Shown: positions 1 to 7,568 of the stretch, in pieces
Layout of the letters: each line of letters starts with the position of its first letter
How positions within the stretch are numbered: position 1 is the first letter of the stretch
Source: Cupriavidus sp. WGlv3
GTDB taxonomy: Bacteria; Pseudomonadota; Gammaproteobacteria; Burkholderiales; Burkholderiaceae
DNA: 64,000 bases
Assembly: GCF_023952475.1 (NCBI RefSeq)
Contig: NZ_JALHRX010000002.1
Span: 248,001-312,000 of the forward strand
Direction of reading: 5' to 3'
Notes under the pieces: model-generated
Databases searched by the model: none
Told to the model about the DNA's origin: nothing
What the model saw: the letters and a program-made list of their open reading frames with translations, nothing else
Program-made: the position numbers and the translations under genes

Positions 1-952
1 GACTGACACGCTCCGCGTACGCGTCGGCCGCGTCGAGCCGCTGGCCGCCGGCATCAAGCGCTTCACCCTGCAACCCTGCGACGGCGCCGCGCTGCCCGCC
101 TTCGACAGCGGCAGCCATGTCGTCGTCCACATGGACGGCGGCCGCCTGCGCAACGCCTACTCGCTGACCAGCACGCTGGACGAGCCCCGCCACTACCAGA
201 TCGCCGTGCGGCTGGAAGAAGCCTCGCGCGGCGGCTCGCGTTTCATGCACGAACAGGTGCGCGAAGGCGACGAACTGCATATCGGCGCGCCCGGCAACCT
301 GTTCAGCCTGGACCACGGCGCCGGCCGCCACCTGCTGATCGCCGGCGGCATCGGCATCACGCCGTTCATGACACATATCCAGGCGCTGGCCGCGCGCAGC
401 GCCGCCTTCGAGCTGCATTACTGCTTCCGCAATATCCAGTCCGCCGCCTTCCTCGACGTGCTGCCGGCCACGCTGCAGCCCGCCCAGCTGCACCTGTATG
501 AGAGCGACAACGGCACACTGCTCGACATCGCCGCGCTGATCGCCGCACAGCCTGCGGGCACCCACGTCTACGTATGCGGCCCGGCCCCGCTCAACGATGC
601 CGTGGTCAGCGCCGCGCGCGCCGCCGGCTGGGACGCCGCGCGCATCCACTTCGAGCAGTTCCGCAACGAAGTCGACGCCACCGGCGGCGCCTTCGAGGCC
701 GTGCTGCAAAAGAGCGGCATGACGCTGCAGGTAGGCGCCGACGAATCGCTGCTGCGCGCGATCGAAAAGGCCGGGATCAAGGTGGACTGCATGTGCCGCG
801 AGGGCATCTGCGGCTCGTGCGAGACCGCCATCCTCGAGGGCGAGGCAGATCATCGCGACCAGTACCTGTCCGACGCCGAGAAGGCGGCGCAGAAGACCAT
901 GATGCTGTGTGTGTCGCGCTGCAGGGGGCAGCGACTGGTGCTGGATCTGTGA
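1..952 (+). CDS. PDR/VanB-family ferredoxin-NAD(P) reductase, 5' end at window edge
   Basis: Electron-transfer component of a two-part Rieske oxygenase system of the vanillate demethylase (VanB) kind, passing electrons from NAD(P)H through FMN and a [2Fe-2S] centre to an oxygenase. The frame is open from base 2. Base 1 is a G, so the true start may be an ATG whose last base is the first base of the window (next residues TDTLRVRV), which would give about 317 residues, normal for the family. Visible motifs are the flavin motif RNAYSLTS, the nucleotide-binding stretch GGIGITPFM, and a C-terminal plant-type ferredoxin domain with CREGICGSC and a later Cys near the end. The oxygenase partner would lie upstream, outside the window. 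The substrate cannot be read from the sequence. Confidence 0.85.
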   Translation, partial: TDTLRVRVGRVEPLAAGIKRFTLQPCDGAALPAFDSGSHVVVHMDGGRLRNAYSLTSTLDEPRHYQIAVRLEEASRGGSRFMHEQVREGDELHIGAPGNLFSLDHGAGRHLLIAGGIGITPFMTHIQALAARSAAFELHYCFRNIQSAAFLDVLPATLQPAQLHLYESDNGTLLDIAALIAAQPAGTHVYVCGPAPLNDAVVSAARAAGWDAARIHFEQFRNEVDATGGAFEAVLQKSGMTLQVGADESLLRAIEKAGIKVDCMCREGICGSCETAILEGEADHRDQYLSDAEKAAQKTMMLCVSRCRGQRLVLDL

Positions 953-966
953 GGGAATGGCAGAAC

Positions 967-984
967 TGCAACCTTTTGGTTGCA
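967..984. promoter_or_regulatory. Inverted repeat TGCAACC-N4-GGTTGCA, candidate ArsR operator 1
   Basis: A perfect 7-bp inverted repeat around TTTT lies between the reductase and the SRPBCC gene. It shares the TGCAAC half-site with a second inverted repeat 23 bp downstream. ArsR-family repressors bind such palindromes at their own promoters, so autoregulation by the ArsR gene of this pair is inferred. The T run is inside the loop rather than after the stem, so it does not look like a terminator. Confidence 0.65.
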
Positions 985-1006
985 TTTCACGGGCGGAGCT
1001 CCTACG

Positions 1007-1026
1007 ATGCAACCATCGCGTTGCAT
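1007..1026. promoter_or_regulatory. Inverted repeat ATGCAAC-N6-GTTGCAT, candidate ArsR operator 2
   Basis: A second perfect 7-bp inverted repeat with the same TGCAAC half-site ends 27 bp before the SRPBCC start codon. With the first repeat it gives four half-sites in 60 bp, a typical dimer-operator layout over the promoter or early leader. Confidence 0.65.
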
Positions 1027-1053
1027 GTTGACACCTGAACCAGGAGACCGCCC

Positions 1054-1518
1054 ATGCCTTCCGACACCGACCGCATCGAACGCAGCATCCTGATTGAAGC
1101 CCCGGTTGCGCGCGTCTGGCACGCGCTGACCGATGCCGATACCTTCGGCAGCTGGTTCGGCGTGCGCTTCGACGGCGCGACCTTTGCTCCCGGCCAGCGC
1201 GTGGTGGGCAGCATCACCTATCCGGGTTACGAATACCTGAAGTTCGACGTCCACGTCGAACGCATGGAGCCGGAACGGCTGCTGTCGTGGCGCTGGCATC
1301 CGGCGCCGCTGGAGCGCGGGCGCGATTACTCGGCCGAGCCGGCCACGCTGGTGGAATTCACGCTGCGCGAGGTGGAAGGCGGGACCATGCTGACCGTGGT
1401 CGAGTCCGGCTTTGACCGGATCCCGCCCGAACGCCGCCAGGAAGCGTTCCGCATCAACAGCGGCGGCTGGGATGAGCAGGTCAAGAATATCCGCGAGCAT
1501 GTTGCCGGCACCGCCTGA
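1054..1518 (+). CDS. SRPBCC/AHSA1-domain protein
   Basis: A 154-residue START-like (SRPBCC, AHSA1 subfamily) protein. The opening RSILIEAPVARVWHALTD and the later FGSWFG are typical of the beta-strand and helix that frame the hydrophobic cavity of this fold. Members bind small hydrophobic ligands or act in stress responses, and the ligand is unknown. An RBS-like CCAGGAGACC lies just before the ATG. The end overlaps the start of the ArsR gene by 20 bp, so the two are translationally coupled. ArsR-SRPBCC pairs are common in proteobacteria, usually with ArsR first; here the order is reversed. Confidence 0.85.
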   Translation: MPSDTDRIERSILIEAPVARVWHALTDADTFGSWFGVRFDGATFAPGQRVVGSITYPGYEYLKFDVHVERMEPERLLSWRWHPAPLERGRDYSAEPATLVEFTLREVEGGTMLTVVESGFDRIPPERRQEAFRINSGGWDEQVKNIREHVAGTA

Positions 1519-1858
1519 GGCGCTGGCGGACGCGCCGGAACTGCGGCAGTCCGCCGCGGTGTTTGCCGCGCTCGGCGACGAAACCCGGCTGCGGCTGGTG
1601 GCGGCGCTGTGCGCCGGCGGCGCGATGTCGATCGCGCAGCTGACCGCGGGCAGCGCGATGACGCGGCAGGCGGTGACCAAGCACCTGCAGGTGCTGGCGC
1701 AGGCCGGGCTGGTGCACGACAGCCGCGCCGGTCGCGAGCGCCGGTGGCAGTTCGAGCCCGGCCAGCTCGATGCCGCGCGCCGGTCGCTGGAAGCCATCGG
1801 GCGGCAATGGGAGTTTGCGCTGGGCAAGCTGAAGCTGGCGGTGGAAGGCGAGCATTAG
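1499..1858 (+). CDS. ArsR-family winged-helix transcriptional regulator
   Basis: A 119-residue winged-helix repressor. Residues about 17-85 carry the ArsR HTH: ALGDETRLRLVAALC, then the recognition helix region MTRQAVTKHLQVLAQAGLV and the wing RERRWQFEP. I see no metal-binding Cys motif (no ELCVC), so it is probably not an arsenic or metal sensor. The ATG inside the SRPBCC gene was chosen because the ArsR homology begins shortly after it; a longer in-frame start exists but would be buried in the upstream gene. It is likely to repress its own operon through the TGCAAC palindromes upstream. Confidence 0.85.
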   Translation: MLPAPPEALADAPELRQSAAVFAALGDETRLRLVAALCAGGAMSIAQLTAGSAMTRQAVTKHLQVLAQAGLVHDSRAGRERRWQFEPGQLDAARRSLEAIGRQWEFALGKLKLAVEGEH

Positions 1859-1905
1859 CTGGTTTGCTCCTCCTTTCCCGCAAGCGGGAAAGGGAGCAAA
1901 CCAGC
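1858..1905 (+). terminator. Long imperfect hairpin, probable terminator
   Basis: A stem of about 20 bp with a 2-nt bulge and a tight AA loop (arms GCTGGTTTGCTCC... and ...GAGCAAACCAGC). It lies directly after the ArsR stop and before the next promoter (a TATACT -10 candidate at 1952-1957). It has no clear T run, so a processing or stability role is possible. Confidence 0.5.
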
Positions 1906-1993
1906 GGTCGTTGGCAGCCGCGCAGGTCACGAATTCCCACCTTATCACCGCTATACTGACAGCCCCGCCCATTCCAGCGAGAGGAAGCGCGCA

Positions 1994-3208
1994 GTGGCTG
2001 ACCACGACCTGTCCAGGCTAAAGATCGACCGACAAGCCGCCACGGCCGGCGTCCATATCCGCCCGCGGCGCCGGTGGTTGCGCTACGCGGTCGTCGCGGT
2101 GGTGCTGCTGGCGCTGGCCGGCATTGCCATCCGGCTGGCCGGCCCGCGGCCGGTGCAGACCGCCACCGTTACCTCCGCCTACCCCACGCAGAACTTCACG
2201 CTGCTGAACGCCACCGGCTATGTCGTGCCGCAGCGCAAGGCGGCGGTCGCGTCGAAGGCGCAGGGCCGGCTGGAATGGCTGGGCGTGCTCGAAGGCTCGC
2301 GCGTGAAGAAGGACGAAGTGATCGCGCGGCTGGAAAGCAAGGACGTGGCCGCGTCGTTCGCGCAGGCCCAGGCGCAGGTGCAGGTGGCGCAGGCCAACCT
2401 GGCGCTGCAGCAGGCCGAGCTGAAGGACGCGGAGGTGAACCTGCGCCGCTCCAGGATCCTGATCGTGCCGAACGCGATCTCGCGCACGCAGTACGATGCC
2501 GACGTGGCGCGCTTCGACAAGGCGCGGGCGTCGGTGAACAGTTCGCGCGCGTCGGTGGTGTCGGCGCAGGCCAATGCGCGCGCGGCCGAGGTGGCGGTCG
2601 AGCAGACCGTGGTGCGCGCGCCGTTCGACGGCGTGGTGCTGGTCAAGCATGCCAACGTGGGCGACAACATCACGCCCTTCTCCGCCGCGGCCGACACCAA
2701 GGGTGCGATCGTCACCATCGCCGACATGGAGACGCTGGAAGTCGAAGCCGACGTCGCCGAATCCAATATCGCCCGGATCCGCGTCGACCAGCCCTGCGAG
2801 CTGCTGCTCGACGCCCTGCCCGGCCTGCGCCTGGCCGGGCAGGTCGCGCGCATCGTGCCGACGGTGGACCGCTCCAAGGCCACGGTGCTGGTCAAGGTGC
2901 GCTTTGTCGACCGCGATGCGCGCGTGCTGCCCGACATGAGCGCCAAGATCGCCTTCCTGTCGCGCGCGGCTACCGCGCAGGACCGCCAGCCGGTGGTCGC
3001 GGTGCAGCCGGCCGCAATCGCCACGCGCGACGGCCGCCAGGTGGTCTACGTGGTCAGGGACGGCAAGGCGCACGAGATGACGGTCAAGGCCGGCGACAAG
3101 CTGGGCGAACTGGTGGCCGTGCAGGGCGTCAAGCCCGGCGACGTGGTGGTGCTGTCGCCCGGCGACCAGATCGGCGACGGCAGCCGCGTAACCACGGCCA
3201 AGCCATGA
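1994..3208 (+). CDS. HlyD/MacA-type periplasmic adaptor subunit
   Basis: Membrane-fusion protein that would link an inner-membrane ABC exporter to an outer-membrane channel. It has 404 residues with a GTG start preceded by GAGGAAG. An N-terminal cytoplasmic tail (to about residue 30) is followed by one transmembrane helix (about 31-50). Then come a biotinyl/lipoyl-like half (VASKAQGRLEWLGVLEGSRV), an Ala/Gln-rich alpha-helical hairpin (about 115-205) and the second lipoyl half (VVRAPFDGVVL), then beta-barrel and membrane-proximal domains. It starts a four-gene operon: its stop overlaps the ATPase start (ATGA). No TolC-like gene is adjacent, so the outer-membrane partner must be encoded elsewhere. 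Confidence 0.88.
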   Translation: MADHDLSRLKIDRQAATAGVHIRPRRRWLRYAVVAVVLLALAGIAIRLAGPRPVQTATVTSAYPTQNFTLLNATGYVVPQRKAAVASKAQGRLEWLGVLEGSRVKKDEVIARLESKDVAASFAQAQAQVQVAQANLALQQAELKDAEVNLRRSRILIVPNAISRTQYDADVARFDKARASVNSSRASVVSAQANARAAEVAVEQTVVRAPFDGVVLVKHANVGDNITPFSAAADTKGAIVTIADMETLEVEADVAESNIARIRVDQPCELLLDALPGLRLAGQVARIVPTVDRSKATVLVKVRFVDRDARVLPDMSAKIAFLSRAATAQDRQPVVAVQPAAIATRDGRQVVYVVRDGKAHEMTVKAGDKLGELVAVQGVKPGDVVVLSPGDQIGDGSRVTTAKP

Positions 3209-3912
3209 GCGAGGGCCGCATGAGCGCCGCGCCGCTGGTGCAGATCGACCACGTCGCCAAGTCGTACCGGCGCGGCGTGCAGACCGTGCCGGTGCTGACC
3301 GACATCTCGCTGGAGATCGGCGAAGGCGATTTCGTCGCGCTGATGGGCCCCTCGGGCTCGGGCAAGAGCACGCTGCTGAACCTGATTGCCGGCATCGACC
3401 GGCCCGACCGCGGCACGCTGCGCGTCGCCGGGCTGGACATCACGCAACTGCCGGAAGCGGCGCTGGCCGACTGGCGCGCCGCCAATGTCGGCTTTATCTT
3501 CCAGTTCTACAACCTGATGCCGGTGCTGACCGCGTTCGAGAACGTCGAACTGCCGCTGATGCTGACGCGCCTGCCGCGCGCGGAGCGGCGCGCGCGCGTG
3601 GAACTGGTGCTGGACATGGTCAACCTGGCCGACCGCATGAGCCACTATCCGTCGGAGCTGTCGGGCGGCCAGCAGCAGCGCGTGGCGATCGCGCGCGCGC
3701 TGATCACCGACCCCGCGCTGATCGTCGCCGACGAGCCCACCGGCGACCTCGACCGCACCTCGGCGGCCGAGATCCTGGCGATGATGCAGCGGCTCAACGC
3801 CGATGCCGGCAAGACCATCATCATGGTCACGCACGACGCGCACGCCGCCGCCGCGGCCGGCTCGCTGGTGCACCTGGAGAAGGGGGAACTGATCCGTGGC
3901 GAGCCGGCGTAG
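3205..3912 (+). CDS. ABC transporter ATP-binding protein (MacB/LolD-like)
   Basis: A 235-residue ATPase of the LolD/MacB-N group. It shows Walker A GPSGSGKST, Q-loop region FIFQFYNLMPVL, signature LSGGQQQRVAIARAL, Walker B plus D-loop ALIVADEPTGDLD and switch His in MVTHD. Two starts are possible: the ATG overlapping the adaptor stop, or an ATG 15 bp later (MSAAPLVQ); I use the first because of the overlap. It would power the two FtsX-like permeases that follow. A mechanotransmission export or lipoprotein-handling role is inferred from the family; the substrate is unknown. Confidence 0.9.
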   Translation: MSEGRMSAAPLVQIDHVAKSYRRGVQTVPVLTDISLEIGEGDFVALMGPSGSGKSTLLNLIAGIDRPDRGTLRVAGLDITQLPEAALADWRAANVGFIFQFYNLMPVLTAFENVELPLMLTRLPRAERRARVELVLDMVNLADRMSHYPSELSGGQQQRVAIARALITDPALIVADEPTGDLDRTSAAEILAMMQRLNADAGKTIIMVTHDAHAAAAAGSLVHLEKGELIRGEPA

Positions 3913-3924
3913 CCTCCATTCACC

Positions 3925-5079
3925 ATGTACGCGCTCAAGCTGATCGCCCGCAATGCGCTGCGGCACAAGCTGCGCACCACGCTGACGGTGTTCGGGCTGG
4001 TGATCGCGGTGCTGGCGTTCGGGCTGCTGCAGACCGTGATCGATGCCTGGTATGCCGGCGCCTCGGCCGCCTCCAGCGCGCGGCTGGTGACGCGCAATGC
4101 GATCTCGCTGGTGTTTCCGCTGCCGCTCAGCTACGAAAGCCGCATCAAAGGGATCGACGGCGTAACCATGGTGGCGCGCTCCAACTGGTTCGGCGGAGTC
4201 TATCGCGATCCCAAGAACTTCTTCGCGCAGTTCGCGGTCTCCGACAACTACCTCGACCTTTATCCCGAATTCATCGTGCCGGACGCGCAGCGCGCCGACT
4301 ACCAGCGCGACCGCAAGGGCGCACTGGTGGGACGCCAGCTCGCCGACCAGTTCGGCTTCAAGGTCGGCGACGTGATCCCGATCAAGGGCACCATCTACCC
4401 CGGCACCTGGGAATTCGTGGTGCGCGGCATCATGGACGGGCGCGACGAGAGCACCATCACGCGCCAGATGGTGTTCCACTGGGAATATCTGAACGAGACC
4501 GTGCGCAAGCGCACCCCGCGCCAGGCCGACCAGGTCGGCGTCTATATATTGGGCGTCGGCAACCCCGACAACACCGCCGCGATCTCGCGCCAGGTCGACG
4601 GCGTGTTCCGCAATTCCCTGGCCGAAACCCTGACCGAAACCGAGCAGGCCTTCCAGCTGGGCTTTGTCGCCATGTCCAACCAGATCATCGCGGCGATCCG
4701 CGTGGTCTCCTACGTGGTGATCGTGATCATCATGGCGGTGATGGCCAACGCCATGGCGATGAGCGCGCGCGAGCGCACCGTGGAATACGCCACGCTCAAG
4801 GCGCTGGGCTTCGGCCCCGGCTTCCTGGCGCTGCTGGTGTTCGGCGAATCGCTGGCCTTGTGCGTCGCCGGCGGCGCGCTCGGCATGCTGGCCACGCCGC
4901 CGGTGGCCACTGCCTTCAAGCAGGCGGTGGGCGGCGTGTTCCCGGTGTTCACGGTGTCGCCGCAGACCATGCAGTTGCAGGCGGCGTGCGCACTGGCGGT
5001 GGGCATCTTTGCCGGCATCGTGCCGGCGCTGCAGGCGGCGCGCGTGCGCATCGTCGAGGGCCTGCGGGCCATCGGCTAG
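3925..5079 (+). CDS. FtsX/MacB-like ABC permease, first subunit
   Basis: A 384-residue permease with the MacB/LolC topology: one N-terminal membrane helix (about residues 17-40), a large periplasmic domain (about 45-255), then three C-terminal helices including the FtsX domain (VVSYVVIVIIMAVMANAMAMSA and following). It ends with the conserved PALQAARVRIVEGLR motif of FtsX permeases. Together with the next gene it would form a heterodimeric permease, unlike MacB, where ATPase and permease are fused and form a homodimer. Confidence 0.88.
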   Translation: MYALKLIARNALRHKLRTTLTVFGLVIAVLAFGLLQTVIDAWYAGASAASSARLVTRNAISLVFPLPLSYESRIKGIDGVTMVARSNWFGGVYRDPKNFFAQFAVSDNYLDLYPEFIVPDAQRADYQRDRKGALVGRQLADQFGFKVGDVIPIKGTIYPGTWEFVVRGIMDGRDESTITRQMVFHWEYLNETVRKRTPRQADQVGVYILGVGNPDNTAAISRQVDGVFRNSLAETLTETEQAFQLGFVAMSNQIIAAIRVVSYVVIVIIMAVMANAMAMSARERTVEYATLKALGFGPGFLALLVFGESLALCVAGGALGMLATPPVATAFKQAVGGVFPVFTVSPQTMQLQAACALAVGIFAGIVPALQAARVRIVEGLRAIG

Positions 5080-5095
5080 CGCGACGGAGGCTGCC

Positions 5096-6262
5096 ATGGC
5101 AATCCCGCTCTCGTACATCGCGCGCAATCTCTGGGCCCGGCGCCTGACCACTGCGCTGACCGCTGCCGGCCTGGGGCTGGTGGTGTTCGTCTTCGCCACC
5201 ATGCTGATGCTCGATGCCGGGCTGAAGAAGACCCTGGTCACCACCGGCGAGCACGACAACGTGGTGGTGATCCGCAAGGGCGCCGAGACCGAGATCCAGA
5301 GCGCGGTCAACCGCGACCAGGCGAGCATCATCGAGATGCACCCGGCCGTGGCCATGAGCGGCGCCGGCCGGCCGCTGGCGTCGCGCGAGGCCGTGGTGCT
5401 GATCTCGCTGACCAAGGCCAGCACCGGCCAGCCGTCCAATGTGGTGATCCGCGGCATCTCGCCGGCGGGCATGGACCTGCGTCCGCAGGTGCGGCTGGTG
5501 GCCGGGCGCATGTTCCGGCCGGGCTCGTCCGAGATCATCGTCGGCAGCAGCATCGCCGGCGGCTTTGCCGGCGTGCAGATCGGCGAGCACCTGCGCTTTG
5601 CGCAACGCGACTGGACCGTGGTCGGCCACTTCGACGCCGGCGGCAGCGGCTTCGACTCCGAGATCTGGGGCGACGTCGACCAATTGATGCAATCGTTCCG
5701 GCGCAATGCGTATTCGTCGATGGTGGTCAGGCTGGCCGATTCCGCGCTGTTCGAGCGCTTTCGCGCCGATCTCGACGTCGATCCGCGCCTCGCCGACGAG
5801 GCCAAGCGCGAGCAGGCCTTCTACAGCGACCAGTCCAAGGCCCTGTCCGGCTTTATCAATATCCTGGGCTTTACGCTGTCCACCATCTTCTCGATCGCGG
5901 CGATGATCGGCGCCATGATCACCATGTACGCCTCGGTGGCCAACCGCGTGGCGGAGATCGGCACGCTGCGCGCGCTCGGATTCCAGCGCGCCAGCGTGCT
6001 GGCCGCGTTCCTGGCCGAAGCGGCGCTGCTGGGCCTGGTCGGCGGCGCCGCAGGGCTGGCCTGCGCGGCGCTGATGCAGTTTGCGTCGTTCTCGACCACC
6101 AACTTCCAGACCTTCGCCGACCTGTCGTTCCGCTTTATCCTGACCCCGGCGATTGCGCTGCAAACGCTGGCGTTCTCGATGGCGATGGGGCTGGTCGGGG
6201 GCTTCCTGCCGGCGGTGCGGGCGGCGCGGATGAATATTGTGGAGGCGTTGCGGGCGCGTTGA
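5096..6262 (+). CDS. FtsX/MacB-like ABC permease, second subunit
   Basis: A 388-residue paralogue of the preceding permease with the same layout: N-terminal helix (TTALTAAGLGLVVFVFATML), periplasmic domain, three C-terminal helices, and the closing PAVRAARMNIVEALRAR. The ATG was chosen because it has a GGAGG RBS (CGACGGAGGCTGCC) and gives the expected N terminus MAIPLSYIARN; a longer open frame extends into the previous gene. It is the last gene of the adaptor-ATPase-permease-permease operon. Confidence 0.88.
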   Translation: MAIPLSYIARNLWARRLTTALTAAGLGLVVFVFATMLMLDAGLKKTLVTTGEHDNVVVIRKGAETEIQSAVNRDQASIIEMHPAVAMSGAGRPLASREAVVLISLTKASTGQPSNVVIRGISPAGMDLRPQVRLVAGRMFRPGSSEIIVGSSIAGGFAGVQIGEHLRFAQRDWTVVGHFDAGGSGFDSEIWGDVDQLMQSFRRNAYSSMVVRLADSALFERFRADLDVDPRLADEAKREQAFYSDQSKALSGFINILGFTLSTIFSIAAMIGAMITMYASVANRVAEIGTLRALGFQRASVLAAFLAEAALLGLVGGAAGLACAALMQFASFSTTNFQTFADLSFRFILTPAIALQTLAFSMAMGLVGGFLPAVRAARMNIVEALRAR

Positions 6263-6376
6263 GCTGTGCGCGCTCCTGCCGGTTTGCTGCCCTCTGCCGC
6301 CCATCCTTTCCTTGCCTTCTCCCCGGCGTCCGTCTACAACCCGTAGTGATGCATGCTACGCGTCAGGACGCCCCCG

Positions 6377-7567
6377 ATGAACCTTGACCTGCTGGCCTCA
6401 TTGCTGACTGCCGTGGTGGTGCTGCTGATCGGTACGCTGGTCAACCGCAGCGTCGGCATGCTGTCGCGCTACAACATTCCCGATCCCGTCACCGGCGGCC
6501 TGCTGTTCGCGATCGTCGCGTCGACGGCGATGGCGGCGGTGAACTTCCGCGTGGTGATCGATCCCGGCATGAAGCCGGTGCTTCTGCTGATGTTCTTCGG
6601 GGGCGTCGGCCTCTGCGCCGACCTGCGCATGCTCCGGCGCGGCGGCAAGGCGCTGGTGATCTTCCTGGTCATCCTGCTGCCTTATATCGTGGTGCAGAAC
6701 GTGGTGGGAGTGGCCATGGCGCGGGTGCTGGACCTGCATCCGATCTTCGGCCTGGTGAGCGGCTCCATCACGCTGGTGGGCGGGCACGGCACCGGCGCGG
6801 CCTATGCCGAGCGCTTTGCCGAGGTCAACAACCTGCAGGCGGTGATGGACCTGTCGATGACGGTGGCCACGGTCGGCCTGATCGTCGGCGGCATCATCGG
6901 CGGACCGGTGGCGCAATACCTGATCTCGCGCTACCGGCTGCGCTCGACCGCGCGCGAGGCCGGCGACACCGAGGAGGAAGCGGCGGCGGCCTCGCCCGTC
7001 ACCACCGTGGGCGCGCTGGCGTCACTGGCCGGCATCCTGGCCGCGGTGATCGGCGGGCGCTGGATCGCCGCGCAGATGCCAACCGGCGCCATCACCATCC
7101 CGGGCTTCCTCTGGTGCATGATGCTCGGCATCGCCATCCGCAACCTGCTGCCCTTTGCCGGCATGCGCTTCGACGACCGTGCCACCGACCTGATCACCAA
7201 TGTCTGCCTGTCGCTGTTCCTGGTGATGACGATGATGGCGCTGGACCTGGCCGACGTGGCGCTGTCCGCCGGTCCGTTCCTGCTGATCATCGCGATGCAG
7301 GTGGTGTTCATCGTCCTCTACGTGGTGCTGGTGTGCTTCCGCTTCATGGGGCGCGACTACGAGGCTGCGGTCAGCTCCGCCTCGTTCATCGGCTTCAACA
7401 TGGGCTCGACCGCCACCGCCATGGCCAATATGCGCGCCATCACCGCGCGCTACGGCCCGGCGCCGACCAGCTACCTGATCACGCCGCTGGCCGGCGCGTT
7501 CTTCGTCGACCTGATGAACGCGTTCGTGCTCACCATGATGCTGGCGCTGCCGCTGATCGGAGGCTGA
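6377..7567 (+). CDS. GltS-family sodium:glutamate-type symporter
   Basis: A 396-residue inner-membrane carrier of the ESS/GltS family, with about ten or more hydrophobic segments. The N terminus MNLDLLASLLTAVVVLLIGT and the nearby YNIPDPVTGGLLFA match the GltS opening, which is why this ATG is preferred over one 24 bp upstream. Glycine-rich hairpin motifs are present (SGSITLVGGHGTGAAYAERF; GFNMGSTATAMANM). The family takes up glutamate with sodium. The gene is separated by one base from a TAXI binding protein with its own GGAGG inside the end of this gene, so the two are translationally linked and probably form a working unit. Confidence 0.88.
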   Translation: MNLDLLASLLTAVVVLLIGTLVNRSVGMLSRYNIPDPVTGGLLFAIVASTAMAAVNFRVVIDPGMKPVLLLMFFGGVGLCADLRMLRRGGKALVIFLVILLPYIVVQNVVGVAMARVLDLHPIFGLVSGSITLVGGHGTGAAYAERFAEVNNLQAVMDLSMTVATVGLIVGGIIGGPVAQYLISRYRLRSTAREAGDTEEEAAAASPVTTVGALASLAGILAAVIGGRWIAAQMPTGAITIPGFLWCMMLGIAIRNLLPFAGMRFDDRATDLITNVCLSLFLVMTMMALDLADVALSAGPFLLIIAMQVVFIVLYVVLVCFRFMGRDYEAAVSSASFIGFNMGSTATAMANMRAITARYGPAPTSYLITPLAGAFFVDLMNAFVLTMMLALPLIGG

Positions 7568-7568
7568 G

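Noticed and set aside
967..984. Terminator for the upstream reductase
   Set aside because: The T run is in the loop, and the half-site recurs in a second repeat; an operator fits better.
1858..1905. REP-like mobile hairpin
   Set aside because: Only one copy of this sequence was noticed in the window, and its place after a stop codon suits a terminator.
3046..5805. Very long open frame on the minus strand opposite the ABC operon
   Set aside because: It runs antisense to genes with strong motifs, its amino acids are dominated by Arg, Ala, His and Gln, and it has no family signature. GC-rich DNA gives such frames by chance.
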